A stretch of DNA of 64,000 nucleotides from Flavobacterium sp. Root186 (GCF_001428525.1 NZ_LMHW01000003.1:26171-90170); one strand, 5' to 3'. Shown: positions 1 through 8,953, numbered from the stretch's first letter. The notes: generated from the sequence alone by a model not told the origin. Translations and numbers: made by a program.

Positions 1-102
1 CGAGAGTTTTGAGGAATAAAACACTAATTTCACGAATTAGCACGAATTTTTTTAATTTAGATTAGTGCAAATCTGTGTAATCCGTGTTTAAATTATTTTA
101 TA
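1..102. repeat. Intergenic dispersed repeat upstream of the dioxygenase gene
   Basis: This leader holds CACGAATT-type words on the left (tandem CACGAATTAGCACGAAT) and partly complementary AATCTGTGTAATCCGTG words on the right, so the two sides can pair imperfectly. I associate such CACGAATT/AATTCGTG elements with dispersed intergenic repeats of Flavobacterium; that link is from memory and unverified. No clear promoter was seen for the gene starting at 103. Confidence 0.4.
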
Positions 103-933
103 ATGACAACACTAAACGACTTACATTCGATTTCATCGACGTTTTCGAATACAGATAAAATGCCGGTTTTGTTTTTAGGACACGGCAGCCCAATGAATGC
201 TATTGAAGAAAATCAGTTTGTGGCTGGTTTTCGAAACCTGGCTAAAACATTGCCGCAGCCCAATGCTATTTTGTGTATTTCAGCGCATTGGTTTACGAAC
301 GGAACCAAGGTAACTTCGATGCAAATGCCGAGAACCATTCACGATTTTGGTGGTTTTCCGCAGGCACTTTTTGATGTGCAGTATCCTGCAAAAGGCAGCC
401 CGGAATTGGCAGTTGAAACAAAGAAAATATTAGAACCGGTTCATGTTGATTTAGACGAACATTGGGGGTTAGATCATGGCGCGTGGAGTGTTATTAAACA
501 TTTATATCCGGAAGCAAATGTTCCGGTAATTCAGTTGAGTATTGATTATACAAAATCTGGACAATATCATTTTGAACTTGCACAAAAACTTCAGTCACTG
601 CGTCATAAAGGAGTTTTGATTATTGGCAGCGGCAATATTGTGCACAATCTTCGTTTAGTTGATTTCAGGAATTTTGATAAAGACAATTACGGCTACGATT
701 GGGCAATTGAAGCCAGAGAAACTGTAAATAATTATTTATTGGATGGAAATTTCCAGCCTTTAATTGAGTACGAAAAAATGAGTAAAGCGGTTCAAATTGC
801 AATTCCAACTCCAGATCATTATCTGCCTTTGTTGTACACTTTAGGTTTAAAAGAAAAGTCAGAAGAATTGAACTTGTTTAATGATAAACTTTTAGCTGGT
901 TCGTTGAGTATGACTTCGGTAAAAATATTGTAA
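103..933 (+). CDS. ygiD: LigB-family extradiol ring-cleavage dioxygenase (4,5-DOPA dioxygenase-like)
   Basis: A 276-residue protein of the class III extradiol (LigB) superfamily. These are non-haem Fe/Zn enzymes; the closest named group is the DODA/YgiD type, which opens the ring of L-DOPA or related catechols. Visible hallmarks are LFLGHGSPM with the metal-ligand candidate His27, CISAHWF with His62, a HDFGGFPQ motif, LDHGAWSV and PTPDHYLPLLY near the C-terminus. Length fits the family (about 260 residues). A Met at residue 20 directly before the conserved PVLFLGHG is an alternative start, but E. coli YgiD also carries a short N-terminal extension. No signal peptide, so cytosolic. It stands alone upstream of kdsB with a repeat-filled gap between them. 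The physiological substrate cannot be read from the sequence. Confidence 0.88.
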   Translation: MTTLNDLHSISSTFSNTDKMPVLFLGHGSPMNAIEENQFVAGFRNLAKTLPQPNAILCISAHWFTNGTKVTSMQMPRTIHDFGGFPQALFDVQYPAKGSPELAVETKKILEPVHVDLDEHWGLDHGAWSVIKHLYPEANVPVIQLSIDYTKSGQYHFELAQKLQSLRHKGVLIIGSGNIVHNLRLVDFRNFDKDNYGYDWAIEARETVNNYLLDGNFQPLIEYEKMSKAVQIAIPTPDHYLPLLYTLGLKEKSEELNLFNDKLLAGSLSMTSVKIL

Positions 934-941
934 AAGACTTT

Positions 942-998
942 GCGAATCTCTGCCAAACCTTTGTGCATCTTTGCGTAATAACTTTCACAGAGATTCGC
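942..998. repeat. Inverted repeat in the dioxygenase-kdsB gap
   Basis: Two perfect 11-base arms, GCGAATCTCTG at 942-952 and CAGAGATTCGC at 988-998, enclose a 35-base loop rich in TTTGCG/TTTGTGC words. It lies just after the dioxygenase stop. There is no U-tract, so it is more likely a dispersed intergenic repeat than a classic terminator. Confidence 0.5.
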
Positions 999-1037
999 TA
1001 AGATTTGCACAGAGATTCACAAAAGAATAAATTAATA

Positions 1038-1072
1038 ATGAGGATGAGATTGCTTAGTTCCTCGCAATGATA
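1038..1072. repeat. Copy of a GCAATGA/GATTGCTT dispersed repeat upstream of kdsB
   Basis: Contains GAGATTGCTTAGTTCCTCGC followed by AATGA. The same words recur in both orientations in the gap after kdsB (1875-1951), so kdsB is bracketed by members of one repeat family. Confidence 0.5.
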
Positions 1073-1078
1073 TAAAAA

Positions 1079-1810
1079 ATGAAAATAATAGCGGTAATTC
1101 CGGCGCGATACGCATCAACACGTTTTCCTGCAAAACTAATGCAGGATTTGGGAGGTAAAACAGTAATTTTAAGAACATACGAAGCTGCGGTTTCAACAAA
1201 CTTATTCGACGATGTTTTTGTTGTAACCGATTCTGATTTAATTTTCGATGAAATTGTTTCAAATGGTGGAAAAGCTATTATGAGTATCAAAGAACACGAA
1301 TCTGGAAGTGACCGAATTGCCGAAGCTGTTGCCAATCTCGATGTTGATATTGTTGTAAATGTGCAAGGCGATGAACCTTTTACTGAAGCGGGACCTTTAG
1401 AACAAGTTTTGTCTGTTTTTAAAAACGATGAAGATAAAAAGATTGATTTGGCTTCGTTGATGCGTGAAATCACAAATGAAGAGGAAATCAATAATCCGAA
1501 TAATGTAAAAGTGGTGGTAGATCAGTCGCAGTTTGCATTGTATTTTTCACGTTCAGTAATTCCATATCCTAGAGATAAAGATGTCGGTGTTCGTTATTTT
1601 CAGCACATCGGGATTTATGCTTTTAGAAAACAGGCTTTATTAGATTTTTACAGCCTTCCTATGAAATCTTTGGAAGCTTCTGAGAAATTGGAGCAGTTAA
1701 GATATTTAGAGTTCGGAAAACGCATAAAAATGGTCGAGACAACACATGTTGGAATTGGGATCGATACGGCTGAAGATTTAGAGAAGGCTAGGGCTATTTT
1801 GAAGTCTTAG
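1079..1810 (+). CDS. kdsB: 3-deoxy-manno-octulosonate cytidylyltransferase (CMP-KDO synthetase)
   Basis: Activates KDO with CTP to give CMP-KDO, the sugar donor for the inner core of lipopolysaccharide; cytosolic. The 243-residue length is typical. The N-terminus [18 protein letters not shown] is the nucleotidyltransferase loop that binds [11 protein letters not shown] near residue 98 carries the Mg-binding Asp, and HIGIYAFRK is the conserved KDO-site segment. The C-terminal [13 protein letters not shown] is also characteristic. The ATG start is fixed by the PARYAS motif lying about 10 residues in. No other lipid A or KDO gene is adjacent; the lipid A acyltransferase-like gene is 19 kb away. 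The gene is isolated between dispersed repeats and followed by a bidirectional terminator. Confidence 0.95.
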   Translation: MKIIAVIPARYASTRFPAKLMQDLGGKTVILRTYEAAVSTNLFDDVFVVTDSDLIFDEIVSNGGKAIMSIKEHESGSDRIAEAVANLDVDIVVNVQGDEPFTEAGPLEQVLSVFKNDEDKKIDLASLMREITNEEEINNPNNVKVVVDQSQFALYFSRSVIPYPRDKDVGVRYFQHIGIYAFRKQALLDFYSLPMKSLEASEKLEQLRYLEFGKRIKMVETTHVGIGIDTAEDLEKARAILKS

Positions 1811-1874
1811 ATTGCGGGTTTAATGGTTCACGGATTTTACAGATTCTCTTTCGCGAAAGCGCTGATTTATGCGG

Positions 1875-1951
1875 GTCATTGCGAAGAATAAAGCAATCTC
1901 ATTTGCTTTGTCGATAATTATTAGTAAGGTTGCTTCGTTCCTTGCAATGAC
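1875..1951. repeat. Inverted pair of GTCATTGC dispersed repeats
   Basis: GTCATTGCGAAGAATAAAGC at about 1875 is mirrored by GGTTGCTTCGTTCCTTGC plus AATGAC at 1928-1951. The pair forms an imperfect hairpin between kdsB and the convergent dehydrogenase gene and is related to the copy at 1038-1072. Confidence 0.55.
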
Positions 1952-1972
1952 TTTCACTTTGTATATAATAAA

Positions 1973-2006
1973 AAAAGCTCCAAATCAAAATTGACTTGGA
2001 GCTTTT
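1973..2006. terminator. Bidirectional intrinsic terminator between kdsB and the E1 gene
   Basis: Perfect 11-bp arms AAAAGCTCCAA (1973-1983) and TTGGAGCTTTT (1996-2006) with a 12-base loop. A-runs and T-runs on both sides make it usable from either strand, which fits the convergent flanking genes. Confidence 0.85.
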
Positions 2007-2030
2007 ATATTATTTAAGTAATCTAAATTC

Positions 2031-4442
2031 TTAGTACAAACTAGGAAATTTAGAAGGATTAACTTCATTCATCATGCTGTAAATTTTCTCAAAAATATCT
2101 TCTGCAGAAGGTTTAGAGAAATAATCACCGTCAGTTCCATAAGCTGGTCGGTGCGCTTTTGCAGCAAGGGTTTGTGGTTTGCTGTCAAGATATTTATAAG
2201 CATCTTGTTCTTCCAGAATCTGCTGTAAAATGTAAGCTGAAGCTCCGCCAGGAACATCTTCGTCGATTACTAAAAGACGATTTGTTTTAGCAACACTTTT
2301 TACAATATCTTTATTAATATCAAACGGAAGTAAAGACTGAATATCAATAATTTCACAGTCGATTCCTAAAACCAATAATTCTTCAGCTGCTTGCTGAACC
2401 AATCTTAAAGTCGATCCGTAAGAAACTAAAGTAATATCAGCACCTTCTTTTAGGGTTTCAACAACACCAATCGGAGTTTTGAATTCACCAAAGTTTAAAG
2501 GCGTTTTTTCTTTTAAACGATAACCATTCAAACATTCAATAACTAATGCTGGCTCGTCGCACTCTAAAAGAGTATTATAAAATCCTGCAGCCTGAGTCAT
2601 GTCTCTCGGAACCAAAACATGGATTCCGCGAATAGCGTTTATAATCATTCCCATTGGAGAACCAGAATGCCAGATACCTTCTAAACGGTGTCCGCGGGTT
2701 CTGATAATTAATGGTGCTTTTTGTTTTCCAACTGTTCTGTATTGTAAAGTAGCTAAATCATCACTCATGATTTGAATAGCATACAATAAATAATCAAGAT
2801 ATTGAATTTCGGCAATCGGACGTAAACCTCTCAATGCCATTCCGATACCCTGACCAATAATAGTCGCTTCACGAATTCCGACATCGGCAACACGAAGTTC
2901 ACCGTATTTCTCCTGCATGCCTTCTAGACCTTGATTTACGTCGCCAATGTTTCCAACATCTTCCCCAAAAATCAATGTTTCAGGATATTTACTAAACAAA
3001 GCGTCGAAATTATCACGAAGAATCATTCTTCCGTCTAAATCCGGTTTTGCATTTTCGGCATATTCAGGAAGTACTTTTTCTACAGAAAATACATTTTGTG
3101 CAGATTCTGAATGCAGGTTACTGCTGAATTTTCCCTGAGTAGCTCCAATAAAATTCGTAATCCAGTTTGATAAAAGAACTTTACTGTTTGGAACTTCTAT
3201 AAAACGAAGAATCTTTCTTGCGTAAACCAGAATTTCTTTCTTTAAAGGCGCTTTTATCGCACTTAATTCTGAAATATATTTTCTGATTCTATCTTTATGA
3301 TTGATACTTGCTTCTGCGATTTGCTCCAATAAATCCAAAAGATTTTTTTGATCTTCAATTATCGGATTGATGAAATCGTTCCAGGCATCTTTTTTAGCTT
3401 CAAGGACTTCTTTCTTTAATTCAAAATCAAGTTCTGCTAATTCCTCTGGAGATGCAATGTTAATGGCGATCATCCATAAACGCATCTGACGAATACAGTC
3501 AAAATCTCTTTCCCAGGCTAATCTTTCTGCATTTTTATAACGTTCGTGAGAACCAGAAGTTGAATGCCCTTGAGGCTGCGTTAATTCGTTTACGTGAATT
3601 AAAACCGGAATATGTTCTTCACGTGCAATTGCGCCCGCTCTTTCGTAAGTCGAAACTAACTCTGCATAATCCCATCCTTTTACTCTAAAAATTTCATAAC
3701 CTTTAGAATCTTCATCTCTTTGATATCCTTTAAGGATTTCAGAAATGTTTTCTTTTGTAGTTTGATGTTTGGCGTGAACTGAAATCCCGTATTCATCATC
3801 CCAAACACTCATTACCATCGGAACTTGTAAAACTCCGGCAGCATTTATAGTTTCAAAAAACAAACCTTCAGAAGTACTTGCGTTTCCTATTGTCCCCCAG
3901 GCAACTTCATTTCCATCTACAGAAAATTTATCTTTAATGGTAATTCCATTAACGTTTCTGTAAATTTTAGAAGCCTGAGCTAATCCCAATAATCTTGGCA
4001 TTTGTCCTGCTGTAGGCGATATATCTGAACTTGAATTTTTTTGTTTTGTTAAGTCTTTCCACGATCCGTCTTCGTTTAAACTGTGCGTTACAAAGTGTCC
4101 GCCCATTTGCCTTCCGGCTGACATTGGATCATGATTTAAATCAGTATGACCGTATAAACCTGCGAAAAACTGCTTAGAAGTTAATTCGCCAATCGCCATC
4201 ATAAATGTCTGATCGCGATAATAACCAGAGCGGAAATCCCCATTTTTAAAGGCTTTTGCCATTGCAAGCTGCGGAACTTCTTTTCCGTCACCAAATATTC
4301 CAAATTTGGCCTTTCCTGTCAATACTTCTTTACGACCTAAAAGACTACATTCTCTGCTTGTTATAGCAATTCTATAGTCGTTCAATACCTCAGTTTTGAA
4401 ATCTTCAAAAGTTAAAGTTGTATTGCTTTTTTCTGTTATCAT
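2031..4442 (-). CDS. 2-oxoacid dehydrogenase E1 component, fused alpha and beta subunits
   Basis: A thiamine-diphosphate enzyme of 803 residues, fusing E1-alpha (about residues 1-370) and E1-beta (about 470-800) of a branched-chain 2-oxoacid or pyruvate dehydrogenase-like complex. It would decarboxylate the 2-oxoacid and transfer the acyl group to E2 lipoyl groups. Visible signs are the alpha-half GKEVPQLAMAKAF and the TPP segment GNASTSEGLFFE followed by VWDDEYGIS, and the beta-half FGEDVG, GIREATIIGQGIGMALRG, TRGHRLEGIWHS and DIQSLLPFD. The classic alpha motif GDG...NN appears as GNA...DD, so the Mg/TPP ligands look exchanged (Asp to Asn and Asn to Asp). Fused E1 proteins are common in Bacteroidota. 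No E2 or E3 gene is nearby. Substrate (branched-chain versus pyruvate) is not decided by sequence. Confidence 0.85.
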   Translation of the reverse strand: MITEKSNTTLTFEDFKTEVLNDYRIAITSRECSLLGRKEVLTGKAKFGIFGDGKEVPQLAMAKAFKNGDFRSGYYRDQTFMMAIGELTSKQFFAGLYGHTDLNHDPMSAGRQMGGHFVTHSLNEDGSWKDLTKQKNSSSDISPTAGQMPRLLGLAQASKIYRNVNGITIKDKFSVDGNEVAWGTIGNASTSEGLFFETINAAGVLQVPMVMSVWDDEYGISVHAKHQTTKENISEILKGYQRDEDSKGYEIFRVKGWDYAELVSTYERAGAIAREEHIPVLIHVNELTQPQGHSTSGSHERYKNAERLAWERDFDCIRQMRLWMIAINIASPEELAELDFELKKEVLEAKKDAWNDFINPIIEDQKNLLDLLEQIAEASINHKDRIRKYISELSAIKAPLKKEILVYARKILRFIEVPNSKVLLSNWITNFIGATQGKFSSNLHSESAQNVFSVEKVLPEYAENAKPDLDGRMILRDNFDALFSKYPETLIFGEDVGNIGDVNQGLEGMQEKYGELRVADVGIREATIIGQGIGMALRGLRPIAEIQYLDYLLYAIQIMSDDLATLQYRTVGKQKAPLIIRTRGHRLEGIWHSGSPMGMIINAIRGIHVLVPRDMTQAAGFYNTLLECDEPALVIECLNGYRLKEKTPLNFGEFKTPIGVVETLKEGADITLVSYGSTLRLVQQAAEELLVLGIDCEIIDIQSLLPFDINKDIVKSVAKTNRLLVIDEDVPGGASAYILQQILEEQDAYKYLDSKPQTLAAKAHRPAYGTDGDYFSKPSAEDIFEKIYSMMNEVNPSKFPSLY

Positions 4443-4631
4443 AATCTTGTAGGGGTCATGTTAAGACTGCGAAATTACTTAAAAACAATCAATAATCATA
4501 ATTCTTTAAAATAAATATAATTTAATTATTTGTATTTAAAATCAAAAAACTACGTATTTTAATTGTGTTATTTTTATTATTTTTGTCTTTTTTGTGATAA
4601 TAATTTATGTTTTTGATTAAAATTTATTTAA

Positions 4632-7460
4632 TTAAAACCATTTTCGGGTAAAAAGAGTAACTAATGCTTTTGGGGCTAAAGTGATAACAAATCTGATTTT
4701 TTCGTTATAATTCTTTTGAGAAATTTCCCACCCGTTATTCGAATAGACTGGAAAATAAAGTTCAAAATAGTCAGGAACCAGATTTAACCGTACCCCGCTG
4801 TCATAAGCAAAATAGATATTTTGATGTTTATTTTTTACCAAACCAACATCGCCGTAAACTTCAACCCAGTCCCATAAAGCATAGCTGGCGTTTAAAGTTG
4901 TCATCCATTGATTGGCAAATGCAGGATCTAATTTTGATTTAAAACCACCCTCGGAAATTACATATTGCTGGCTGAAAATCCCTGTACTTTCGGATCTTCC
5001 CAAAATATTATAATCAAATAAATAATCTGTTGGTTTGTCTAATCCAAAACTAAAATAATCTGAATTTGTTTTATTGTACAAGAAACTTCCGGCAAACAAT
5101 CTTAAATTTAGTTTACGATTATTTTCAAATAATCTTCTGTATTCAACTTCTCCCGAAACTTTTCCAAAACCTCCGCCAAACTGAACGTCAGTCATGAAAT
5201 TAAAATGATTAACCAATTCTGTTTTTGTGTTTACATAACGTGCGTCAAAAACAGAATAATTCGGTTTAGAATTATCCGTAATAAATTGGCTTGCTTCTCT
5301 GTTTACAATTACCTGACGAAACAAAATAAGCTGTTTTCTATTATCTCTAAAGTTCTCTTCACGAATGCGCAATTGAATCATAGGATTTAATCGCAGGTAA
5401 GTGGCATCCGGAGCATAATGAAAATAGTTTTGACTTATAGAATAGCGTACATTATACAGTGTGCTGTTTCGGTAAAACTGATTTAACGAAAAAGCCGATG
5501 AACCGGAAATTGTTCCCGCTTTTATCGAATAGGCCGGATTAATATCAAAAGTAAAAGGTTTGTCGAGTATTGTTTTATTATGAAAACGAATTCCCGGTGT
5601 TAATCCGTCATAATAATTATACGTAAGCGTTGGAATATATAAAATCTGATTGTAATAAGGATCTTCCAGATCTTTGGCAAAATTAAATTTTATAGGACGA
5701 TTGGTAATGACCAGACTTTTTAGGGATTTCCAGTTATTTCTCTGATTGAATTCAGGAACTTCGTTATCGTAATTAATCACTAATTTGTCTGCATTTTTTC
5801 GGTCAAATTGATAAACAGAATCTGTATTTTTAGGTTCAATCCATTCCTTAAAAACAACTTCATTTTTCTTTAAACCATAAACCGGAATTGGGGCATAAAT
5901 ATTTGTTTTGTTTTTTATCGAAAATTGTATGCTGTCTGCCGTTTTAGAAACATGTGTAAATTTATAGTCGATAATTTCTCGTGAATCGATTATAGTTTTA
6001 AAAAACCAGTCGATATTTTTCGGGCTTTTTTCGGTCAGGATTTTTTCAAAATCATAACGATTTGTTTGTTGCGTTTTATTCAAATTATAAAATTCCTGAA
6101 TACTCTCTGGAACAATATTATGATTCAAATAATCATCAAGATAACTTAAACTTAAACCCGCACGGTATTTACTCGCAATCTGTTCGTTAAATTTAATTAG
6201 CGTATTCTTTGGATCTCCCAGCGGCTGATCGAGATTTTTACGAGCCATCAGCATATAATAATAACTGTATTGCTCATTAAAAGTCAGGTTGGTAATATTG
6301 TAGCTTTTAAAAAGTTTCATTCTCGAAAGTTTTCCCAGCATTTTTTCATCCAGATGATTTTCTTCCATGTACTTCATCATGGCATAAATCTGGATTCCGT
6401 CATAAACCCAATTATCTTTTCGAGGATCAAGTCGAAGTGAATTTTTTAAATAATTATTTAAATAGGTTTTGAAGAAAGTTACTTCAAACATAAATTCATC
6501 AGAAAACGGACTCAAAAAGGAAGGCAGCTGATTCAATCCATAAAAAGGATTTCGCTCATAATCTGCCTGTGAAACAGTAATTTTTTCATTCGGATATTTA
6601 CCAAGGAACTCATTTGCAAACGCAGCAACCCTGTCAATTATAATCGCTTTTTGAACTTCGCTGATTTTTTTGTTTTTTAAATCCGAAAGAACTTCGATCG
6701 TTCCATTATCATAGCTTTTGAAATTATTTTGTCTTTCGATAAATAAATTAAAGTCTGATCTGTTTTTTCCGGAAAAAGAATAATTAGTAAACGCCGAATT
6801 TGAAATATCTTTCGAAACCGAATTTAAATCCGTCGTAATGGAATAATCATTAGGGATTTTTATTTCGACTTCATAATCGACAACCGAATTTGCAATGTCG
6901 TCAAGATTAAAGTTATTGTATCTTATAAAACGATGATTTTCATAACGTGCAGGATTTAAAAACCAGTTTTTTAAATTCATTCCGTTTTGATTAAATCCAT
7001 AATGCGTGAATTTATCACTCGGAATCTTCGAAATATAATTGACATGTAAAGTGATTTGTTCTCCCGGAAGTAATTTTTGGTTTAGCTTAACCACAATAAA
7101 ATCTGGGTTTTTATCTGTTCTTTCCCATTCAAGTGCCGTAAAGCCCGAATCGGTTAAGTTTAAAATTGTCGTATTTCCTCTTTCGATAGCTTTTGCTAAA
7201 TGAAAACCACGATAAAATTCATCAGAAAAGCGTCTTGCCAAAGGCGTATTTTTATCCGAAAATGCATTATTCCAATCATTCAAAACAATCGAAACCAACG
7301 TGTCGTTTGAAGTGTTAAAATAAGTGATATCCTGTTTTACATTCAGCGTTTTTAGTTCAAGATTAACCGCCACTTCCATCTTAGACTGATGTTGTGCATA
7401 CTGTTTTATCGAACTAAATAAAACAAAAAAGAGAATTATAATTTTATATATTGATTTCAA
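4632..7460 (-). CDS. M1-aminopeptidase-like protein with C-terminal outer-membrane barrel, zinc site apparently lost
   Basis: A 942-residue protein. A signal peptide (MKSIYKIIILFFVLFSSIKQ then YAQ) is followed by an M1-like N-terminal beta-domain (VNLELKTLNVKQDITYFNTS). The stretch where M1 enzymes carry HExxH and WLNEG reads FEVTFF and WVYDGIQIY, so both zinc His are Phe and the third ligand Glu is Asp. From roughly residue 610 the protein consists of alternating beta-strands typical of an outer-membrane barrel and ends in Trp-Phe (VTLFTRKWF). I infer a catalytically dead peptidase-like sensor, chaperone or transporter in the outer membrane. The start is TTG at 7460: the signal peptide begins there and no ATG is available upstream before an in-frame stop. 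It stands alone on the minus strand. The M1 assignment rests on overall pattern and should be checked by profile search. Confidence 0.6.
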   Translation of the reverse strand: MKSIYKIIILFFVLFSSIKQYAQHQSKMEVAVNLELKTLNVKQDITYFNTSNDTLVSIVLNDWNNAFSDKNTPLARRFSDEFYRGFHLAKAIERGNTTILNLTDSGFTALEWERTDKNPDFIVVKLNQKLLPGEQITLHVNYISKIPSDKFTHYGFNQNGMNLKNWFLNPARYENHRFIRYNNFNLDDIANSVVDYEVEIKIPNDYSITTDLNSVSKDISNSAFTNYSFSGKNRSDFNLFIERQNNFKSYDNGTIEVLSDLKNKKISEVQKAIIIDRVAAFANEFLGKYPNEKITVSQADYERNPFYGLNQLPSFLSPFSDEFMFEVTFFKTYLNNYLKNSLRLDPRKDNWVYDGIQIYAMMKYMEENHLDEKMLGKLSRMKLFKSYNITNLTFNEQYSYYYMLMARKNLDQPLGDPKNTLIKFNEQIASKYRAGLSLSYLDDYLNHNIVPESIQEFYNLNKTQQTNRYDFEKILTEKSPKNIDWFFKTIIDSREIIDYKFTHVSKTADSIQFSIKNKTNIYAPIPVYGLKKNEVVFKEWIEPKNTDSVYQFDRKNADKLVINYDNEVPEFNQRNNWKSLKSLVITNRPIKFNFAKDLEDPYYNQILYIPTLTYNYYDGLTPGIRFHNKTILDKPFTFDINPAYSIKAGTISGSSAFSLNQFYRNSTLYNVRYSISQNYFHYAPDATYLRLNPMIQLRIREENFRDNRKQLILFRQVIVNREASQFITDNSKPNYSVFDARYVNTKTELVNHFNFMTDVQFGGGFGKVSGEVEYRRLFENNRKLNLRLFAGSFLYNKTNSDYFSFGLDKPTDYLFDYNILGRSESTGIFSQQYVISEGGFKSKLDPAFANQWMTTLNASYALWDWVEVYGDVGLVKNKHQNIYFAYDSGVRLNLVPDYFELYFPVYSNNGWEISQKNYNEKIRFVITLAPKALVTLFTRKWF

Positions 7461-7540
7461 GAAATGGCGTAAAAATTATAAATATACCTAAAATTACGTG
7501 CATAAATTTATTCATGGCTTTATGTAAAAATAGCATAAAA

Positions 7541-7564
7541 AAAGCTGTTTTAAAAAACAGCTTT
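7541..7564 (-). terminator. Intrinsic terminator downstream of the LOG-family gene
   Basis: Arms AAAGCTGTTTT (7541-7551) and AAAACAGCTTT (7554-7564) with a 2-base loop. Read on the minus strand, the hairpin is followed by a run of T, so it would end transcription of the gene at 7671-8399. Confidence 0.75.
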
Positions 7565-7670
7565 CAATTTTTATATCGTAATAGGTGTAAATTTAACCTT
7601 ATAGGCAAAATAAATACAGATTTTTTTAAGAATACTTAATCTTACAAAATTTATTTACCCTGCAAATATT

Positions 7671-8399
7671 TTAGAAATTCGGACTCAGGTCGTATTTCTT
7701 ATAGAATTTATCCAAAACGTCAACCACTTCATCTTCAGTATCTACGATTTTGAATAAGTTCAAATCTTCAGGACTTACAGTGTGCATTTTTTCTACTAAA
7801 ACTGTTTTTACCCAATCCAATAAACCAGACCAAAATTCAACTCCAACCAAAATAATTGGAAATTTACCAATTTTCTTAGTCTGAATTAAAGTGATCGCTT
7901 CAAACATTTCGTCAAGCGTTCCAAAACCTCCCGGCATAACCACAAAACCTTGCGAATATTTTACGAACATAACTTTTCTCACAAAGAAATAATCAAAATT
8001 CAGGTTTTTATCGTGATCGATATACGGATTAAAATGCTGTTCAAAAGGCAGTTCGATATTTAGACCAACCGAAGTTCCGCCGCCTAAATGTGCACCTTTA
8101 TTTCCGGCTTCCATAATTCCCGGGCCTCCTCCCGTAATTACACCATAACCGGCTTTACTAATTTTAAAAGCAATTTTTTCAGCCAGTAAATAATATTTGT
8201 CATCTGGTTTTGTTCTCGCCGATCCAAAAATAGATACACACGGACCAATACGCCCCATGCTTTCGTAACCGTTTACAAATTCGGACATGATTTTAAAAAT
8301 CGCCCAGCTGTCATTAGTTCGAATTTCATTCCAGGTTTTTTGTTTTAAACTGTCCTGGATTACTTTATCCTCATCATTATCAAAATCTTCTAATCTCAT
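7671..8399 (-). CDS. LOG-family protein (TIGR00730; putative nucleotide 5'-monophosphate phosphoribohydrolase)
   Basis: A 242-residue Rossmann-fold protein of the LOG (Lonely Guy) / lysine-decarboxylase-like family. These release free base from cytokinin or purine nucleoside monophosphates. The diagnostic motif PGGFGTLDEMFE (PGGxGTxxE) lies near residue 157 and GGGPGIMEAGNKGA near residue 90; both line the nucleotide site. The FGSAR motif comes at about residue 59. The N-terminal extension of about 50 residues before the fold is longer than in plant LOG proteins, and such longer bacterial forms are common. No signal peptide; cytosolic. Older annotation as lysine decarboxylase should be avoided. 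Its own terminator lies downstream, so it is probably monocistronic. Confidence 0.87.
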   Translation of the reverse strand: MRLEDFDNDEDKVIQDSLKQKTWNEIRTNDSWAIFKIMSEFVNGYESMGRIGPCVSIFGSARTKPDDKYYLLAEKIAFKISKAGYGVITGGGPGIMEAGNKGAHLGGGTSVGLNIELPFEQHFNPYIDHDKNLNFDYFFVRKVMFVKYSQGFVVMPGGFGTLDEMFEAITLIQTKKIGKFPIILVGVEFWSGLLDWVKTVLVEKMHTVSPEDLNLFKIVDTEDEVVDVLDKFYKKYDLSPNF

Positions 8400-8439
8400 T
8401 TTAGGTATTTTAATTATTTATATTTTATTAAGCTGTTTC

Positions 8440-8570
8440 TTTTATGTCATCCTGAGCATAGTCGAAGGAAGGAGCTGAATCCTGCTGTCCACTATATCTT
8501 TTGTGGCGAACCCCGCCACAAAAGGATGCCGCTCCCATCAGGGCTAGGGCATTTGGTTTCAATAGATGTT
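8440..8570. repeat. GC-rich structured dispersed element with nested stems
   Basis: The element opens with TGTCATCCTGAGCATAGTCG, then GGAGC...ATCC. A strong hairpin follows, CTTTTGTGGCG (8498-8508) pairing with CGCCACAAAAG (8514-8524), and then GGAT...GCTCC, which can pair with the opening GGAGC...ATCC to enclose the hairpin. It is far richer in G+C than its surroundings and contains no ORF. I recall similar elements dispersed in Flavobacterium genomes (unverified). It lies between the cupin and LOG genes, both on the minus strand, and could be transcribed as an RNA structure. Confidence 0.6.
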
Positions 8571-8593
8571 TAGTTTATTAGAAGAAGTTTTTA

Positions 8594-8953
8594 TTAATAC
8601 GTTTGTTCTTCAATTGATTTCGTAATGTTACTTTTAACTTTTCCGGTATGTTCTGTAGTTTTAGATTCTATCAGCATTATTAAACATTCTTCTACCGACG
8701 AAACCCTGTGATTTACACCTTTTTTTACAACAAATAAATCACCTTTTTTCATTGTAACAGCAGGTTTGTTTTCAATTTCCATTAAAAGTTCACCATCGAC
8801 AATATAAAATAATTCATCCTCATTTTCATGATTATGCCATGGAACTTCCTGACCTTTTATTTTGGCCACTTTAATATATTGATCGTTCACTTCGTCAATT
8901 ATTTTAGGCGAAAAATATTGGTCTACATTACTGAATTTGTCTTTTAGATTCAT
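8594..8953 (-). CDS. Small cupin-domain protein
   Basis: A 119-residue single-domain cupin. The first motif is seen as PWHNHENEDELFYIVDGELLM, fitting G(X)5HXH(X)3,4E(X)6G with two His and a Glu as metal ligands. The second motif region is KKGDLFVVKKGVNHRVSS, with the third His. The metal site looks intact, so an enzymatic or metal-dependent binding role is possible, but the family is too diverse to assign a substrate. No signal peptide; cytosolic. It is single-gene with repeat-rich DNA on both sides. Confidence 0.85.
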   Translation of the reverse strand: MNLKDKFSNVDQYFSPKIIDEVNDQYIKVAKIKGQEVPWHNHENEDELFYIVDGELLMEIENKPAVTMKKGDLFVVKKGVNHRVSSVEECLIMLIESKTTEHTGKVKSNITKSIEEQTY

